A stretch of 64,000 nt of DNA from an uncultured Oscillospiraceae bacterium (GCA_910587395.1 CAJULJ010000005.1:1-64000); one strand, 5' to 3'. Shown: positions 26,073 to 35,101, counted from the first letter of the stretch. Program-made: numbers and translations. Notes: generated by a model from the sequence alone, not told the origin.

Positions 26073-26900
26073 TTATTCGGTGCAATTCATAGCGATGCCC
26101 AGCGGCGTCACCAACAGGGGAGCCGCCGGTTTCACCACGGGTACTTCCAGATATTTTTGGAACACGGTCTCAAACTCGGTGAAGCAGCAGGCGCCGCCCA
26201 CCACATAGACCGTGTCCACCGGGTACTTTTCCAGGCAGCGCTTGACGATGGCGGCCATTTTCTCCACCACCGGCTTGATGACCGGGAACACGCTGTGCTC
26301 CTGGGCCGGGTCCCGCTTCATCAGCTCGGCCTCCTTGGTATCGCACCCGTGGAAGCCGGCCAGCACCAGCGTCATGTGAGTGCCGCCGGTGGGCTCGTCA
26401 TCCACGTAGATGACTTCGCCGTCCTTCAGGATGCTGATGCCGGTGGTGCCTCCGCCCACGTCAACCACTGCCCCGTCGGTGATACCCAGTACGGAGGCCG
26501 CCGCCGTGGGCTCATCCACGGTGCTGGTCAGGCGGAACCCCGCCGACTCCACCACGTTGCCGATGGCCTTGACGCTCCCCGTCACGATGCCCGGCGGGAT
26601 GGCGCAGCCCGCCGCGTCCAGCGTCACGCCCAGCTGCTGCTCCAGCTCGGCCTTCAACCGGGTGACGGTGCGCACCGCGCCCATATAGTCCACCACCACG
26701 CCGTCCCGCACCACGGTGGAGGGGTAGGTGACTCCGGCCACAGGCCGGTTCTCCTCGTCCACCACGGCTAAAACAATGTTGGCGGTGCCCAAGTCCACGC
26801 CGGTGCGCAGGGCGCCCGTCCAGGGGTTGTTTCGATGTTCTTCAATGAGGCGCTCAAACTCCAGCAGAGTGTCGTCGCACGCCGTCATGTCATGGCTCAT
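26073..26900 (-). CDS. eutJ: EutJ-like Hsp70-fold chaperone
   Basis: 275 aa. ASKHA/Hsp70-type nucleotide-binding domain only: phosphate-1 GVDLGTANIVLAVVD, phosphate-2 VVDVGGGTTGISIL and adenosine motif VYVVGGACC. Length and motifs match EutJ of ethanolamine loci (about 280 aa), a protein with no substrate-binding domain and no firm function, usually called a chaperone. Its presence inside a pdu operon is a feature of some Firmicutes loci. GGTGGAG site; 31 bp after pduL. Confidence 0.85.
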   Translation of the reverse strand: MSHDMTACDDTLLEFERLIEEHRNNPWTGALRTGVDLGTANIVLAVVDEENRPVAGVTYPSTVVRDGVVVDYMGAVRTVTRLKAELEQQLGVTLDAAGCAIPPGIVTGSVKAIGNVVESAGFRLTSTVDEPTAAASVLGITDGAVVDVGGGTTGISILKDGEVIYVDDEPTGGTHMTLVLAGFHGCDTKEAELMKRDPAQEHSVFPVIKPVVEKMAAIVKRCLEKYPVDTVYVVGGACCFTEFETVFQKYLEVPVVKPAAPLLVTPLGIAMNCTE

Positions 26901-26931
26901 ATTGATTCTCCACCCTCAAGCTCTTGCTCGC

Positions 26932-27576
26932 TCAGTCCACGATGATGTAGGCCCGGTCGCCGTTCTTCACGCCAAAGGCGTTGGCCTCGTCCACGTCGAT
27001 GTGCATCTCCGGCGCGAACTGCTCGGACACGCGGATGAGCACATTGTGGAGGATGCCGCCCCGCAGGCCCCCAATCTCCACCTTTACCATCTGCTTATCC
27101 TTTACGCCGATGCGCCGGGCCGTCTCCGGGTCCAGATGCACATGGCGCAGGGCGGCGATGGTGCCGGTATCCTTTTCAATGGTCCCCTTGGGGCCCGCAA
27201 TGGTGACGCCCGGGGTGCCCTTCAGCTTACCGGACTCCCGAATGGGAGGCCGCACGCCCAGGGCAAATCCGTCCGTGACGGAGACCTCCACCTGAGACTC
27301 ATTCCGCAGGGGGCCGAGCACGCGTACGCGGCCCAGCTCCCCCTTGGGTCCATGGAGGGTGACGGTTTCCTCAGCGGCGTACTGGCCCGGCTGGCCCAGC
27401 TCCTTTTTAAAGGTCAGCTCGCTGTCCTGCCCAAACAGGATGTCCATATCCGCCCGGTCCAGGTGGATATGCCGGTTGGACACACCGATGGGCACCGAGC
27501 GCTGGAATTTCTCCAGCTCCTCGATGACCAGCCTGGTGACCAGGGCCACGAACATCTCATAGGTTTGCTTCTCCAT
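26932..27576 (-). CDS. pduL: phosphate propanoyltransferase PduL
   Basis: 214 aa. Two PduL barrels with the metal-binding histidine motifs VSNRHIHLDRADM (near 32-44), RHVHLDPETARRIG and EMHIDVDEANAFG. The enzyme turns propionyl-CoA plus phosphate into propionyl-phosphate and recycles CoA inside the compartment. Residues 1-24 (MEKQTYEMFVALVTRLVIEE) are an N-terminal helix that can act as a targeting tag. It replaces a classical Pta. No propionate kinase (pduW) gene is in the window, so that step must use a kinase encoded elsewhere. Confidence 0.95.
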   Translation of the reverse strand: MEKQTYEMFVALVTRLVIEELEKFQRSVPIGVSNRHIHLDRADMDILFGQDSELTFKKELGQPGQYAAEETVTLHGPKGELGRVRVLGPLRNESQVEVSVTDGFALGVRPPIRESGKLKGTPGVTIAGPKGTIEKDTGTIAALRHVHLDPETARRIGVKDKQMVKVEIGGLRGGILHNVLIRVSEQFAPEMHIDVDEANAFGVKNGDRAYIIVD

Positions 27577-27592
27577 GGCTTATACCACCTTT

Positions 27593-27874
27593 TTACAGGC
27601 CTTTGGGCAGAATCTTCTCCACGTCGGTGTGGGGCCGGGGAATGACATGGACGGAGACAACCTCGCCCACCTTCTCAGCGGCCACGCTGCCGGCGTCCAC
27701 AGAGGCCTTCACCGCGCCCACGTCGCCGCGGACCATGACGGTGACCAGACCGGAGCCGATCTTCTCATAGCCGATGAGGGAAACATTAGCGGACTTGGTC
27801 ATGGCGTCGGCGGCCTCAATGGCGCCAACCAGGCCTTTGGTCTCGACCATGCCGAGAGCTTCACCCATACTCAT
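27593..27874 (-). CDS. pduJ: BMC-H shell hexamer, second PduA/PduJ copy
   Basis: 93 aa. Single BMC domain: [20 protein letters not shown], the pore-loop region [20 protein letters not shown], ending [16 protein letters not shown]. Nearly identical to the PduA encoded at the head of the operon. In Salmonella the corresponding pair is PduA/PduJ, major sheet-forming facets with a pore for propanediol. AGGAGGT site; ATG at 27874 or 27868 are both possible. Confidence 0.94.
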   Translation of the reverse strand: MSMGEALGMVETKGLVGAIEAADAMTKSANVSLIGYEKIGSGLVTVMVRGDVGAVKASVDAGSVAAEKVGEVVSVHVIPRPHTDVEKILPKGL

Positions 27875-27908
27875 AGTTACCTCCTAGTGATCGTCTTGCG
27901 ATCGTGCG

Positions 27909-28517
27909 TTATTGTTTGCGCTTGCCCCGCTTCGCCGGGGCTTTTCTGGCCGCCTTGGGCTTGGGCTCCTCCGCCGGGGCTTCCGGCTCGGGGGCAGGCT
28001 CCTCCGCCGGCGCCTCAGGCGCAGGCTCAGGCTCCGTCACCGCTTCCTCCGCAGGAATCTCCGGCCCTGTCACAGGCTCAGGCTCTGCGGCGGCTTCCGC
28101 CACGGGCTCGGGCTCCGGCGTCACCGGGTCCGGCTCAGGGGCGGCCTCTTCCTTTGCTGGCTCATCGGGTCCCACAGGCGGCTCCGGGGGCGCGGGCGGG
28201 TCCGGCTCACAGGGTGGCTCCGGCGGCTGATACCCCACGGTCTCCTTGGTGAAAACCAGCATATCCAGCGCACCGGCCGGACGGGGGATCACCTTGGTGC
28301 TCACCACCCGGTTGACCTTGGCGGCCGCGATCTTGGCAGCGTCCACGGCGGCTTTCACCGCGCCCACATCGCCTTCAATCTTCACGGTGGTCCAGCCGCC
28401 GCCCTTTGTCAGCTCATAGCCGATCAAGCGCACGTTGGCGGACTTCACCGCAGCGTCGGCGGCCTCGATGCCGCCCGCCAAGCCCTGGGTCTCGATGAGT
28501 CCTAAACTCTTCTGCAT
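27909..28517 (-). CDS. BMC-H shell protein with long Pro/Glu/Ala-rich tail and basic C-terminus (PduK-like)
   Basis: 202 aa. Residues 1-90 are a BMC-H domain ([49 protein letters not shown]). From about residue 97 to 185 the chain is a low-complexity Pro/Glu/Ala region, strongly acidic, with short repeats such as [12 protein letters not shown] and [16 protein letters not shown], and it ends with a Lys/Arg cluster ([17 protein letters not shown]). By position and architecture it matches PduK, a minor shell protein with a C-terminal extension, but it lacks a Cys cluster (a single Cys near 102). The tail may tether cargo, cell structures or neighbouring compartments. Confidence 0.82.
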   Translation of the reverse strand: MQKSLGLIETQGLAGGIEAADAAVKSANVRLIGYELTKGGGWTTVKIEGDVGAVKAAVDAAKIAAAKVNRVVSTKVIPRPAGALDMLVFTKETVGYQPPEPPCEPDPPAPPEPPVGPDEPAKEEAAPEPDPVTPEPEPVAEAAAEPEPVTGPEIPAEEAVTEPEPAPEAPAEEPAPEPEAPAEEPKPKAARKAPAKRGKRKQ

Positions 28518-28528
28518 ACACGTACCTC

Positions 28529-28882
28529 CTAGTCCAGAGGTTTCAGCGGCAATTTCTTCACCAGCCGCGCCGCGTTGGCCCCGATGGCTCGCACCTGGTC
28601 GGCCTGACGGGCGGGAACACGGTAAAGAGGCTGGTCCTGCTCCAGTTTCGAGTAGTGCAGAACCACAAATTGTCTGTCCAGCCCCAGCCCCACCTCCAGG
28701 CGGGACGCCTGGGCGGCTTCCCAGGACAGGGCCAGCGCGTCCATCCCCTCTTTGGTGCCTTCCTCCCAGGGGATGCCCTCCTCCTCCATGCCGTAGGTCA
28801 GCTGCCGCAAAGCTGCGGGAGAGGCGTCGGGACTCATCAGGACGCGGACATTGGGTTTGGTCATTTCAATGGGCATGGCCAT
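28529..28882 (-). CDS. pduH: diol dehydratase reactivase small subunit
   Basis: 117 aa. Matches the small subunit of diol/glycerol dehydratase reactivases ([37 protein letters not shown]), which docks with PduG and, by swapping with the dehydratase beta subunit, releases damaged cobalamin. It starts 3 bp after the pduG stop with a GGAGGG site spaced 8 from the first of three possible ATGs. Confidence 0.92.
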   Translation of the reverse strand: MAMPIEMTKPNVRVLMSPDASPAALRQLTYGMEEEGIPWEEGTKEGMDALALSWEAAQASRLEVGLGLDRQFVVLHYSKLEQDQPLYRVPARQADQVRAIGANAARLVKKLPLKPLD

Positions 28883-28885
28883 ATC

Positions 28886-30706
28886 TCAGGCCCTCCCTTC
28901 CAGCACAGACAGCACCAAGCCGGTGGCCACCGCGTTGCGGGGACCCTCCGAGCCGCGGATGTTGCCCCGCCCGGCCACCACCTTGTACTGGGACAAGGCG
29001 TCGGTGACCATCTGGGGCACCTCGAAGTCCAGGGCGGAGCCGCCCACCAGCACCACGAACCGGATGTCCCGGACGTTGCCCGTGGGGCTCACCCGGGTGA
29101 GGGCCCGGATGGCGTTGGTGACGAATACCTTCTGCTTGGCCTGACGGCGGATGAGCCGGATCTTTTCCATGGACCAGTCGCCCTCCAGAGGGATCATCTT
29201 GCCCTCCTTCAAAATGACGACCTTGGCGAAAATGTTGGGGTCCAGCGGGGTGGGGAAGAATTCCACGGTGCCGTTTTCGTGGCGGATGTGGAACAGGCTC
29301 TCCACCTTGGCCATGGGGTACTTTTTCACGTCTTCCGCCGTGTCAAAATTGTCCAGGCCCATCTCCGACTGGATCAGCAGGGTGACCATGTTGCCCGCCC
29401 CGGCCAGATGGATGGAGTGGATAGTCCCGTCCTCGCTGATGATCGAGGCGTCGGTAGAACCTGCGCCCATGTCCAAAATAGCCAGAGGCTTGTTGGTCCC
29501 CGGCGTGGTGAGCGCGCCGCGAATGGCCATATCGGCCTCCACGCCGCCCACCTCCACGGGCACGCTGATCTGTTCGCCGAACTCCCTGGCGATGGCCTCC
29601 ATCTGGAGACGGTCGGCCTTCACCATGGCGGCGATGCCCACGGCGTTCTCCTGTGAGAACTCGTTGGCCAGACCGCCCTGGACCTTCTGAGGGGTGAACG
29701 TGTCCACCGCCAGCAGGTCCTGGATGTGGATGTCCCGGGGGTGCTGCTTGGTGAGATTCGCCATCACCTGGCGCACCTTTTCCAGCATACCGCCTGCGTT
29801 GGTGCCCGGCTCACCCCGGACATCCTCCAGGGCCGGAATGGACTCCACCGCCTTCATGATCTTGTCGGCGCCGTCGTCCACATCCACCTTCACAGTGCGC
29901 ATGGCGCCCTTCAGCTCCATGGTGCCGGCGGGGATTTTGCGCTCCTTCACGTCGCCGCTGGGGGTCTTGATGACCACTGCGGACCGGTTGCCGATGAGCG
30001 CCCGGGCAATGGGCACCACCTGCCGGGTTTCCTCCGAAGACAGCCCGAACAGGGTGGCGATTCCGTAGGGGTTGGACAGCACCTCCACCACGCCGCCCAC
30101 CGCAGCCACCTCCACCGCAGAGCGCATGCCCAGGGGGACCTTGTCCACCAGGGCTACCTCGTCCACAATGGGGATTTTCCGGTGCAGGCGGTTGTGGATG
30201 AGCACGCCGTCGTCCCGCTGCACGATGGCGGCGGTGACCTGACGGGTGCCGCTGGAGCCCTGGTTGATCATCCGCGCGGCGTCGTCAAAGTCCACGCTCT
30301 TGGGGATGACCACGATGTAGTCCTTCCCGCCGGGGGCGTCCTCCAGCTCGGTGACCAGAACGGTCTCCCCCACCCCGACGCCCATGCCGCCGGGGGTGGA
30401 GGGATTATGACCGATCATGGTGGATTCGGTGATGATGGTCTCGGTGATGGTCTCCATGGCCACGTCGCCGATGACCGGGGCGGCCTCGTTGAGGCGCACC
30501 TCCGAGAGATCCTTCACCTCCAGCCCCGCCTTTTCCAGGGCGTTGGTCAGGGAATGGAAAATACCGTTGATATTCTGCCGCGTTCCCTTGATCCCTGTGG
30601 TGGGCACCGTGCCGCTGGCCAGGAATTCCAGCTTGCCGCCGTCCAGCCTTGCCAGGGCGGTTTCGGTTGTCGCGTTGCCGATGTCGATGCCTGCAACGAT
30701 CTTCAT
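28886..30706 (-). CDS. pduG: diol dehydratase reactivase large subunit
   Basis: 606 aa, family length. ASKHA ATPase with GIDIGNATTETALARLD at the N-terminus, LDMGAGSTDASII as the second phosphate motif and VVLVGGSALDFEVPQMV near the C-terminus. Uses ATP to expel inactivated B12 from the dehydratase. AGGAGG site. Located between pduE and pduH, the canonical order. Confidence 0.95.
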   Translation of the reverse strand: MKIVAGIDIGNATTETALARLDGGKLEFLASGTVPTTGIKGTRQNINGIFHSLTNALEKAGLEVKDLSEVRLNEAAPVIGDVAMETITETIITESTMIGHNPSTPGGMGVGVGETVLVTELEDAPGGKDYIVVIPKSVDFDDAARMINQGSSGTRQVTAAIVQRDDGVLIHNRLHRKIPIVDEVALVDKVPLGMRSAVEVAAVGGVVEVLSNPYGIATLFGLSSEETRQVVPIARALIGNRSAVVIKTPSGDVKERKIPAGTMELKGAMRTVKVDVDDGADKIMKAVESIPALEDVRGEPGTNAGGMLEKVRQVMANLTKQHPRDIHIQDLLAVDTFTPQKVQGGLANEFSQENAVGIAAMVKADRLQMEAIAREFGEQISVPVEVGGVEADMAIRGALTTPGTNKPLAILDMGAGSTDASIISEDGTIHSIHLAGAGNMVTLLIQSEMGLDNFDTAEDVKKYPMAKVESLFHIRHENGTVEFFPTPLDPNIFAKVVILKEGKMIPLEGDWSMEKIRLIRRQAKQKVFVTNAIRALTRVSPTGNVRDIRFVVLVGGSALDFEVPQMVTDALSQYKVVAGRGNIRGSEGPRNAVATGLVLSVLEGRA

Positions 30707-30737
30707 AGCGGGGCCTCCTGACTTTTGAAAGGGTTAA

Positions 30738-31247
30738 TCAGAACTTCTTCAGACGGTCGCGCTTCTCGTAGACCTCAGCGGCCTCGCGCACCAGCCCGGC
30801 GGCGGTCTTGGCGCCGTACTTGCCGTCCAGCTCGTTGGCGATGTCGATCAGCTCCTGCTTGGTGGAGCGGTAGGGCCGCAGAGCGTTGTAGATCTCCAGC
30901 AGGCGCTCGTCGGGCACCGCGATCAGCTCGGCGGCGCGGCGCAGGTTGCCCGCGAAGGCCTCACGGTTGACGGACTCGGCCACCTGAGCCTGGTACTCCA
31001 GGGTCTCGGGGGAGATGCGCATGTCGTCGGAGGTCAGCTCGCCGGACAGGACCTTCTCATAGCTCAGGGAGCTGAAGGGCTTGCCGGTGGGAGTCTTGAT
31101 TTTGGCGGCCTCTTTCTCGGCCAGGGGGTAGTTGGCGGCGGTCATCCTGCCGCCGGCGGGGGTGCTAGAGGGAGCGGAAACGGTGCCCTTATTCATGGCG
31201 GCCATGACCTGCTCCACGATCTGTTTCATCAACAGTTCCTGATCCAT
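30738..31247 (-). CDS. pduE: propanediol/glycerol dehydratase small subunit
   Basis: 169 aa. The gamma subunit of B12-dependent diol dehydratase: NYPLAEKEAAKIKTPTGKPFSSL and IYNALRPYRSTKQELIDIA are characteristic. The first ~20 residues (MDQELLMKQIVEQVMAAMNK) are an amphipathic helix of the kind that targets subunits into the shell, followed by a flexible linker. GGAGG site. Confidence 0.95.
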   Translation of the reverse strand: MDQELLMKQIVEQVMAAMNKGTVSAPSSTPAGGRMTAANYPLAEKEAAKIKTPTGKPFSSLSYEKVLSGELTSDDMRISPETLEYQAQVAESVNREAFAGNLRRAAELIAVPDERLLEIYNALRPYRSTKQELIDIANELDGKYGAKTAAGLVREAAEVYEKRDRLKKF

Positions 31248-31262
31248 ATTTCCTGCCTCCCT

Positions 31263-31928
31263 TTACTTAAACGAAACGGTGACGGCCTGAGGCTTCTTAT
31301 CCCGGTCGCAGTGCTCGGTCTCCTTGATGTGGAGCAGAGCGGCGATGGCCTGATAGGTGGGGCGGGCCATCTGGTCGTTGCGCACAGTGACGGGGGTGGG
31401 GGCCTCGCCCTTGGCGTACTTGGCGGCGTTCTTGCCGATCTGACGGAAGGTGTCCATCTCGATCAGCGGCGCCTGAGAGAACAGCTCCAGGTTGCTCAGG
31501 GGGGGCAGGTCCTTCTGATGGATGACCGTGGTCCCCTTGGACTGGATGCCGATGCCGATGCCGGAGCCGGAGTACTCGGCGGCGTCATGGGCGATAAAGG
31601 AAACGTCGGAGGTACGGAACACCCGGATCAGGCGCCACTTCATGCCCTCCTCCTCGATGCCGGCGATGATCTCGCGCAGCACCTTGCTGTGGGGCTGATG
31701 GATGATGGTCTCGTGCTGGTACACGCCGAAGGCGGGAGCCAGGCCGATGACCACCTCGTCGGGGGCCACGCCCTTGGCGGCCTCGCCGGAGTCAGCCAGG
31801 GTCATCTCGCCGGCGGACAGGGTGCTGGCGGCGGGAGCGGCCTTGGCCGCGGGAGCGGTCGAGGCGGAGCCCATCTCCTTGAGGACTTCTTCGATCACAC
31901 TGCGAAGCATATTTTCGTCAAAATTCAT
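31263..31928 (-). CDS. pduD: propanediol/glycerol dehydratase medium subunit
   Basis: 221 aa. The beta subunit carrying [25 protein letters not shown] in shortened form (core [17 protein letters not shown]), [24 protein letters not shown] residues and [15 protein letters not shown], which contact the cobalamin. N-terminal [20 protein letters not shown] is an encapsulation-peptide helix, then an Ala-rich linker to residue ~45. Its first five residues equal those of PduP. GAGGG site. Confidence 0.95.
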   Translation of the reverse strand: MNFDENMLRSVIEEVLKEMGSASTAPAAKAAPAASTLSAGEMTLADSGEAAKGVAPDEVVIGLAPAFGVYQHETIIHQPHSKVLREIIAGIEEEGMKWRLIRVFRTSDVSFIAHDAAEYSGSGIGIGIQSKGTTVIHQKDLPPLSNLELFSQAPLIEMDTFRQIGKNAAKYAKGEAPTPVTVRNDQMARPTYQAIAALLHIKETEHCDRDKKPQAVTVSFK

Positions 31929-31947
31929 AGTTCGACCCTCCCTCTTA

Positions 31948-33609
31948 TTAGATGTCTTCCGGCCGGATGGCGTTGGGGATGTTCTTGATCTGCTCCCAGC
32001 GCTCCTCGCTGAGCTGATAGCCGGTCATGGGACCATGGTAGTCGTTGGGGGCGTTCACGCCGGAGTAGACGTGGAAGTCCTTGTCGAAGATGGAGGCGGT
32101 GTGCAGGTAGTCGCCGGCCACCTTCTGGCGCAGCATGTTGTAGATGTTCTGAGCCACGTCGGGGAAGCCGGCCTTGTCCAGCGCCTTGACGAAGTCCACG
32201 CCGGTGACCTTGCGGGCCATCATGTCCTCGATGGCCTTCAGATCCTCGTTGACGTTGCGGTTGGGCATGTCCTCAGAGCCCCGGGCGTAGGTGGCGGCCT
32301 CCACTTCCTCGTCGGTGATGGGGGGCAGGCCCAGCTCGCGGAACATTCCCTGGAGGGCCCGGGCGGCCTTGTTGCGGGCCTTGATGACATCGTCCTCCTT
32401 GACGGGCTGCAGTCCGCCGTCGATGCGCATGTCCCGCTGGATGATGTTCCAGTCGTCGTAGTCGTCGGCGTCCCAGTTGGAGCCGGCGAACATGTTGTCG
32501 TAGTTGGGGGTGGCGGAGTAGCCGGAGCAGATGTAGTCGGTGCCGGAGAACAGCTGGGGCACGCTGCGGGCCACCCGGCGCAGGTCGGAGTGGGTGAAGG
32601 TCTGGTCGTTGGAGGTGGTGGACTCCAGGTCCAGCAGCATGGCGATCAGGTTCTCAGCGGCGATGGCGCGGATACCGCCGGGCACGCCTGCGGGAACGCC
32701 GACACAGGAGACGGAGCCGTTCTGGGTGCCCTGCACGCCGGCGCCCTTGGTGACGGCCAGGCAGCGGGCCTCCAGGTACAGCATGGACTTGCCCTCGGCG
32801 TAGCCCATCTGGACCTCGGAACCGGTGCCGGAGGTAAAGCGCATCTTCAGGCCGCGGCTGGCGTAGCAGCTGGCCAGGAACGCCTTGGAGTAGGGGGTGT
32901 CGTCGCCGTCCATGAAGACGGGCTCGGTGCCGTAGACGGAGATGGTCTCGGCGTAGGTGGTGAAGCCGCGCATGCCCAGCTGGAGCTCGGTGGCCTCTTC
33001 CAGGGCGCACTGAGTCATGATGCCGGGACGGCCCGCCTGAGCGCCCACGAACAGAGCCATGGCGTTAAAGGGGGCGTACCGGGCGATGCCGACGGTGGTC
33101 TCCATCTCGGCGAAGCCGCGCACGGCGGCCTCGGCGGCGTCGGCGGCGATCTGGACGGGGTTGTCCTTCACGTTGGTGACGTGGCACTGGTTGGCGGGCA
33201 TCAGACGGGCGCGCATCTTGGTCATGCCCATCATGATCTCCACGATGTTCAGGTTGCCCACGATCTCCGTCAGCTTGGCGGGGGTCACGGACAGGGTGAT
33301 GTCCAAGATCTCATCGCGGGAGACGTTGATGTCAACGATCTTCCGGGCGATGTCCAGAGAATCCATGGCCATGGCCTTCTCCGCGTTGCCCAGCCGGATG
33401 GCGTGGTCGGCGATGAAGGTGTCCAGCATGTCGAAGTCGGCGCGGGTCTTGCCGTCCATCTCAACGATGCGGCCGCCCTCGATCTTGATGCTGGGCTTGG
33501 GGTCGAAGGGGCTGTTCATGGCGATCAGACCGACCTCAGGCCACTCCTGCACATACCCGTCCTGGTTCACCGGGCGGGCTGCCAGAGCTTCAAAACGCTT
33601 AGATTTCAT
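31948..33609 (-). CDS. pduC: propanediol/glycerol dehydratase large subunit (adenosylcobalamin-dependent)
   Basis: 553 aa, family length, with high visible similarity to PduC throughout ([98 protein letters not shown]). It holds the TIM-barrel active site that dehydrates 1,2-propanediol to propionaldehyde or glycerol to 3-hydroxypropionaldehyde. The B12 enzyme is thus distinguished from glycyl-radical diol dehydratases. Which diol is preferred cannot be read from the sequence. AAGGAG site. Confidence 0.96.
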   Translation of the reverse strand: MKSKRFEALAARPVNQDGYVQEWPEVGLIAMNSPFDPKPSIKIEGGRIVEMDGKTRADFDMLDTFIADHAIRLGNAEKAMAMDSLDIARKIVDINVSRDEILDITLSVTPAKLTEIVGNLNIVEIMMGMTKMRARLMPANQCHVTNVKDNPVQIAADAAEAAVRGFAEMETTVGIARYAPFNAMALFVGAQAGRPGIMTQCALEEATELQLGMRGFTTYAETISVYGTEPVFMDGDDTPYSKAFLASCYASRGLKMRFTSGTGSEVQMGYAEGKSMLYLEARCLAVTKGAGVQGTQNGSVSCVGVPAGVPGGIRAIAAENLIAMLLDLESTTSNDQTFTHSDLRRVARSVPQLFSGTDYICSGYSATPNYDNMFAGSNWDADDYDDWNIIQRDMRIDGGLQPVKEDDVIKARNKAARALQGMFRELGLPPITDEEVEAATYARGSEDMPNRNVNEDLKAIEDMMARKVTGVDFVKALDKAGFPDVAQNIYNMLRQKVAGDYLHTASIFDKDFHVYSGVNAPNDYHGPMTGYQLSEERWEQIKNIPNAIRPEDI

Positions 33610-33634
33610 AGCTTATGCTCCTTCCCGGTTTCAA

Positions 33635-34429
33635 TTAAATGATGTAGGGGGTGGTGGAGGACTTCAGCTCCTCGCTGGGCTCCAAAGTCTTCAGAGCCTG
33701 CAGCCCCACCTCACGGGCGGCGATGAGGGCCTGCTTCACGGCGCCGGAGTCGCCATAGAAGAAGGTGTTGACCTCGTTGGAGAAGCTGGTGCCGCCGTTG
33801 CCGGGGGTCGCCACGCTCAGCACCTCGACGTTGGCCGCCTTCACCGCGGCGTCCGCAGCCAGGATGCCGATACCGGCGGGGGCGCAGGAGATGATGCCCA
33901 TGGCCTTGCCCAGAGGGGCGGCCCAGACCTTGTTCAGCACATGAGAGGCGCGGGCGGTGTACTGGAACTCCAGATGGCCGGCGCTGTTGCCATACACGTC
34001 ACCGAAGTGGACCGGGGTCTCGCGCAGGGCCACTTCCACGGCCCGGCGGGCGTCGGAAACGTCCTCAGCGCCAAAGACGATCAGGCAGCCGTGGCCGCCG
34101 CCGCCCTCGGTGTCCCGGGGGCACTCCACTAGCAGGCATTCCGTATTGGTGGCCTTTACAGCCTCGTCGGCGGCAAAGATTTGGGGACCGGCGCCGGTGC
34201 GGTCGGAGATGATGCCGATGGCGCGGTACTTGGGGTCGATCTTCAGGGCGTCGTGCACCTGGTGGTCCAGGTTGGCGATGACCAGGCCGATGGTGTGGCC
34301 GATGGCGGTGCCGACAAACTCAGTCAGGTTGCAGGCGGGGGCGGCCCCGCAGCACTTCTCCTCGGCGGGAGCGGAGGCGCCGATCTTCTTCATGACCTCG
34401 TCCATGACCTTGCTGACCAATTCATCCAT
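33635..34429 (-). CDS. pduB: BMC-T shell trimer, PduB
   Basis: 264 aa. Two BMC domains (residues ~35-140 and ~150-255; GTAIGHTIGLVIANLDHQVH; GKAMGIISCAPAGIGILAADA). The N-terminal helix MDELVSKVMDEVMKKIG plus linker resembles the PduB extension that links shell to enzyme core. Start 34429 chosen because GGAGGT is 7 bases upstream; ATG 34444 overlaps that site. CC at residues ~27-28 is notable but of unknown meaning. Confidence 0.94.
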   Translation of the reverse strand: MDELVSKVMDEVMKKIGASAPAEEKCCGAAPACNLTEFVGTAIGHTIGLVIANLDHQVHDALKIDPKYRAIGIISDRTGAGPQIFAADEAVKATNTECLLVECPRDTEGGGGHGCLIVFGAEDVSDARRAVEVALRETPVHFGDVYGNSAGHLEFQYTARASHVLNKVWAAPLGKAMGIISCAPAGIGILAADAAVKAANVEVLSVATPGNGGTSFSNEVNTFFYGDSGAVKQALIAAREVGLQALKTLEPSEELKSSTTPYII

Positions 34430-34504
34430 GTGTGTTACCTCCATTTAGAAGTGATTTTGTTATGGTTCAAACTATATGTCAGGGGTGTCGCCGGGTTCTG
34501 GAAA

Positions 34505-34783
34505 TTACTCCATGTGGGGCAGGATCTTCTCCACGTCGCTGTGGGGACGGGGAATGACATGGACGGAGACGACCTCGCCCACCTTCTCGGCGGCCACGCT
34601 GCCCGCGTCCACGGACGCCTTGACCGCGCCCACGTCGCCGCGGACCATCACGGTGACCAGGCCGGAGCCGATCTTCTCGTACCCCACCAAAGCCACGTTT
34701 GCGGACTTCACCATGGCGTCGGCGGCCTCGATGGCGCCAACCAGGCCCTTGGTCTCGACCATGCCCAGAGCTTCCTTCTGCAT
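34505..34783 (-). CDS. pduA: BMC-H shell hexamer, PduA
   Basis: 92 aa. First gene of the operon. BMC domain [20 protein letters not shown] with pore region [20 protein letters not shown]. Differs from the second copy (27593-27874) by few residues. AGGAGG site precedes the ATG at 34783; the frame extends upstream but has no signal for initiation there. Confidence 0.95.
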   Translation of the reverse strand: MQKEALGMVETKGLVGAIEAADAMVKSANVALVGYEKIGSGLVTVMVRGDVGAVKASVDAGSVAAEKVGEVVSVHVIPRPHSDVEKILPHME

Positions 34784-34870
34784 AATTGCTGCCTCCTTCG
34801 ATTTTTTCATAGCCTGCGGCGCAGCTGCTCTTCCAGGCAGCGTACGGTTCACACAAGCTTACCATGATAC

Positions 34871-34876
34871 ATTATA
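34871..34876 (-). promoter_or_regulatory. probable -10 of the pdu operon promoter
   Basis: Perfect TATAAT on the minus strand, about 90 bp before the pduA start. No TTGACA-like element lies 16-18 bp upstream, as expected for an activator-dependent promoter. A 7-bp direct repeat TTTCTGC (34962-34968 and 34970-34976, plus strand) lies further upstream and is a candidate activator site. The 318-bp gap 34784-35101 holds only this region and the next terminator. Confidence 0.55.
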
Positions 34877-34999
34877 CAGAAGAGGGAACAATGTTTTCTT
34901 GACCCCAGCAGGTACTTTTTTGTCCATTCTTCATAAACAAAAATTTTACTCTTCCGGTCAATTTCTGCGTTTCTGCCAAGATTTCGGCCCAAAATGCCG

Positions 35000-35037
35000 C
35001 AAAAACCCTGCCTTGCGGCAAAATGTCGCAAGGCAGA
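35000..35037 (-). terminator. terminator of the regulator-pduQ operon
   Basis: Minus-strand hairpin, 10-bp arms CTGCCTTGCG (35008-35017) and complement (35027-35036), followed on the minus strand by GGGTTTTTGC. It separates the regulatory operon from the main pdu operon. Confidence 0.85.
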
Positions 35038-35101
35038 GTCCCTGTCCAAAAGTTCTCAGTTTTTGTCTTTTTCTGGTTCCAGAGCCAGAAAGCGCCAGGA
35101 T

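Noticed and set aside
27960..28230. Tandem-repeat-looking DNA that might be a CRISPR or VNTR array
   Set aside because: The repetition is the coding sequence for the Pro/Glu/Ala tail, has no constant repeat-spacer periodicity and stays in frame.
34784..34870. Cobalamin riboswitch in the pdu leader
   Set aside because: The leader from the predicted start is only about 85 nt and I see no B12-box-like sequence.
34871..34930. Sigma-54 promoter before pduA
   Set aside because: No TGGCAC-N5-TTGC pattern with correct spacing; a TATAAT is present instead and the regulator is AraC type.
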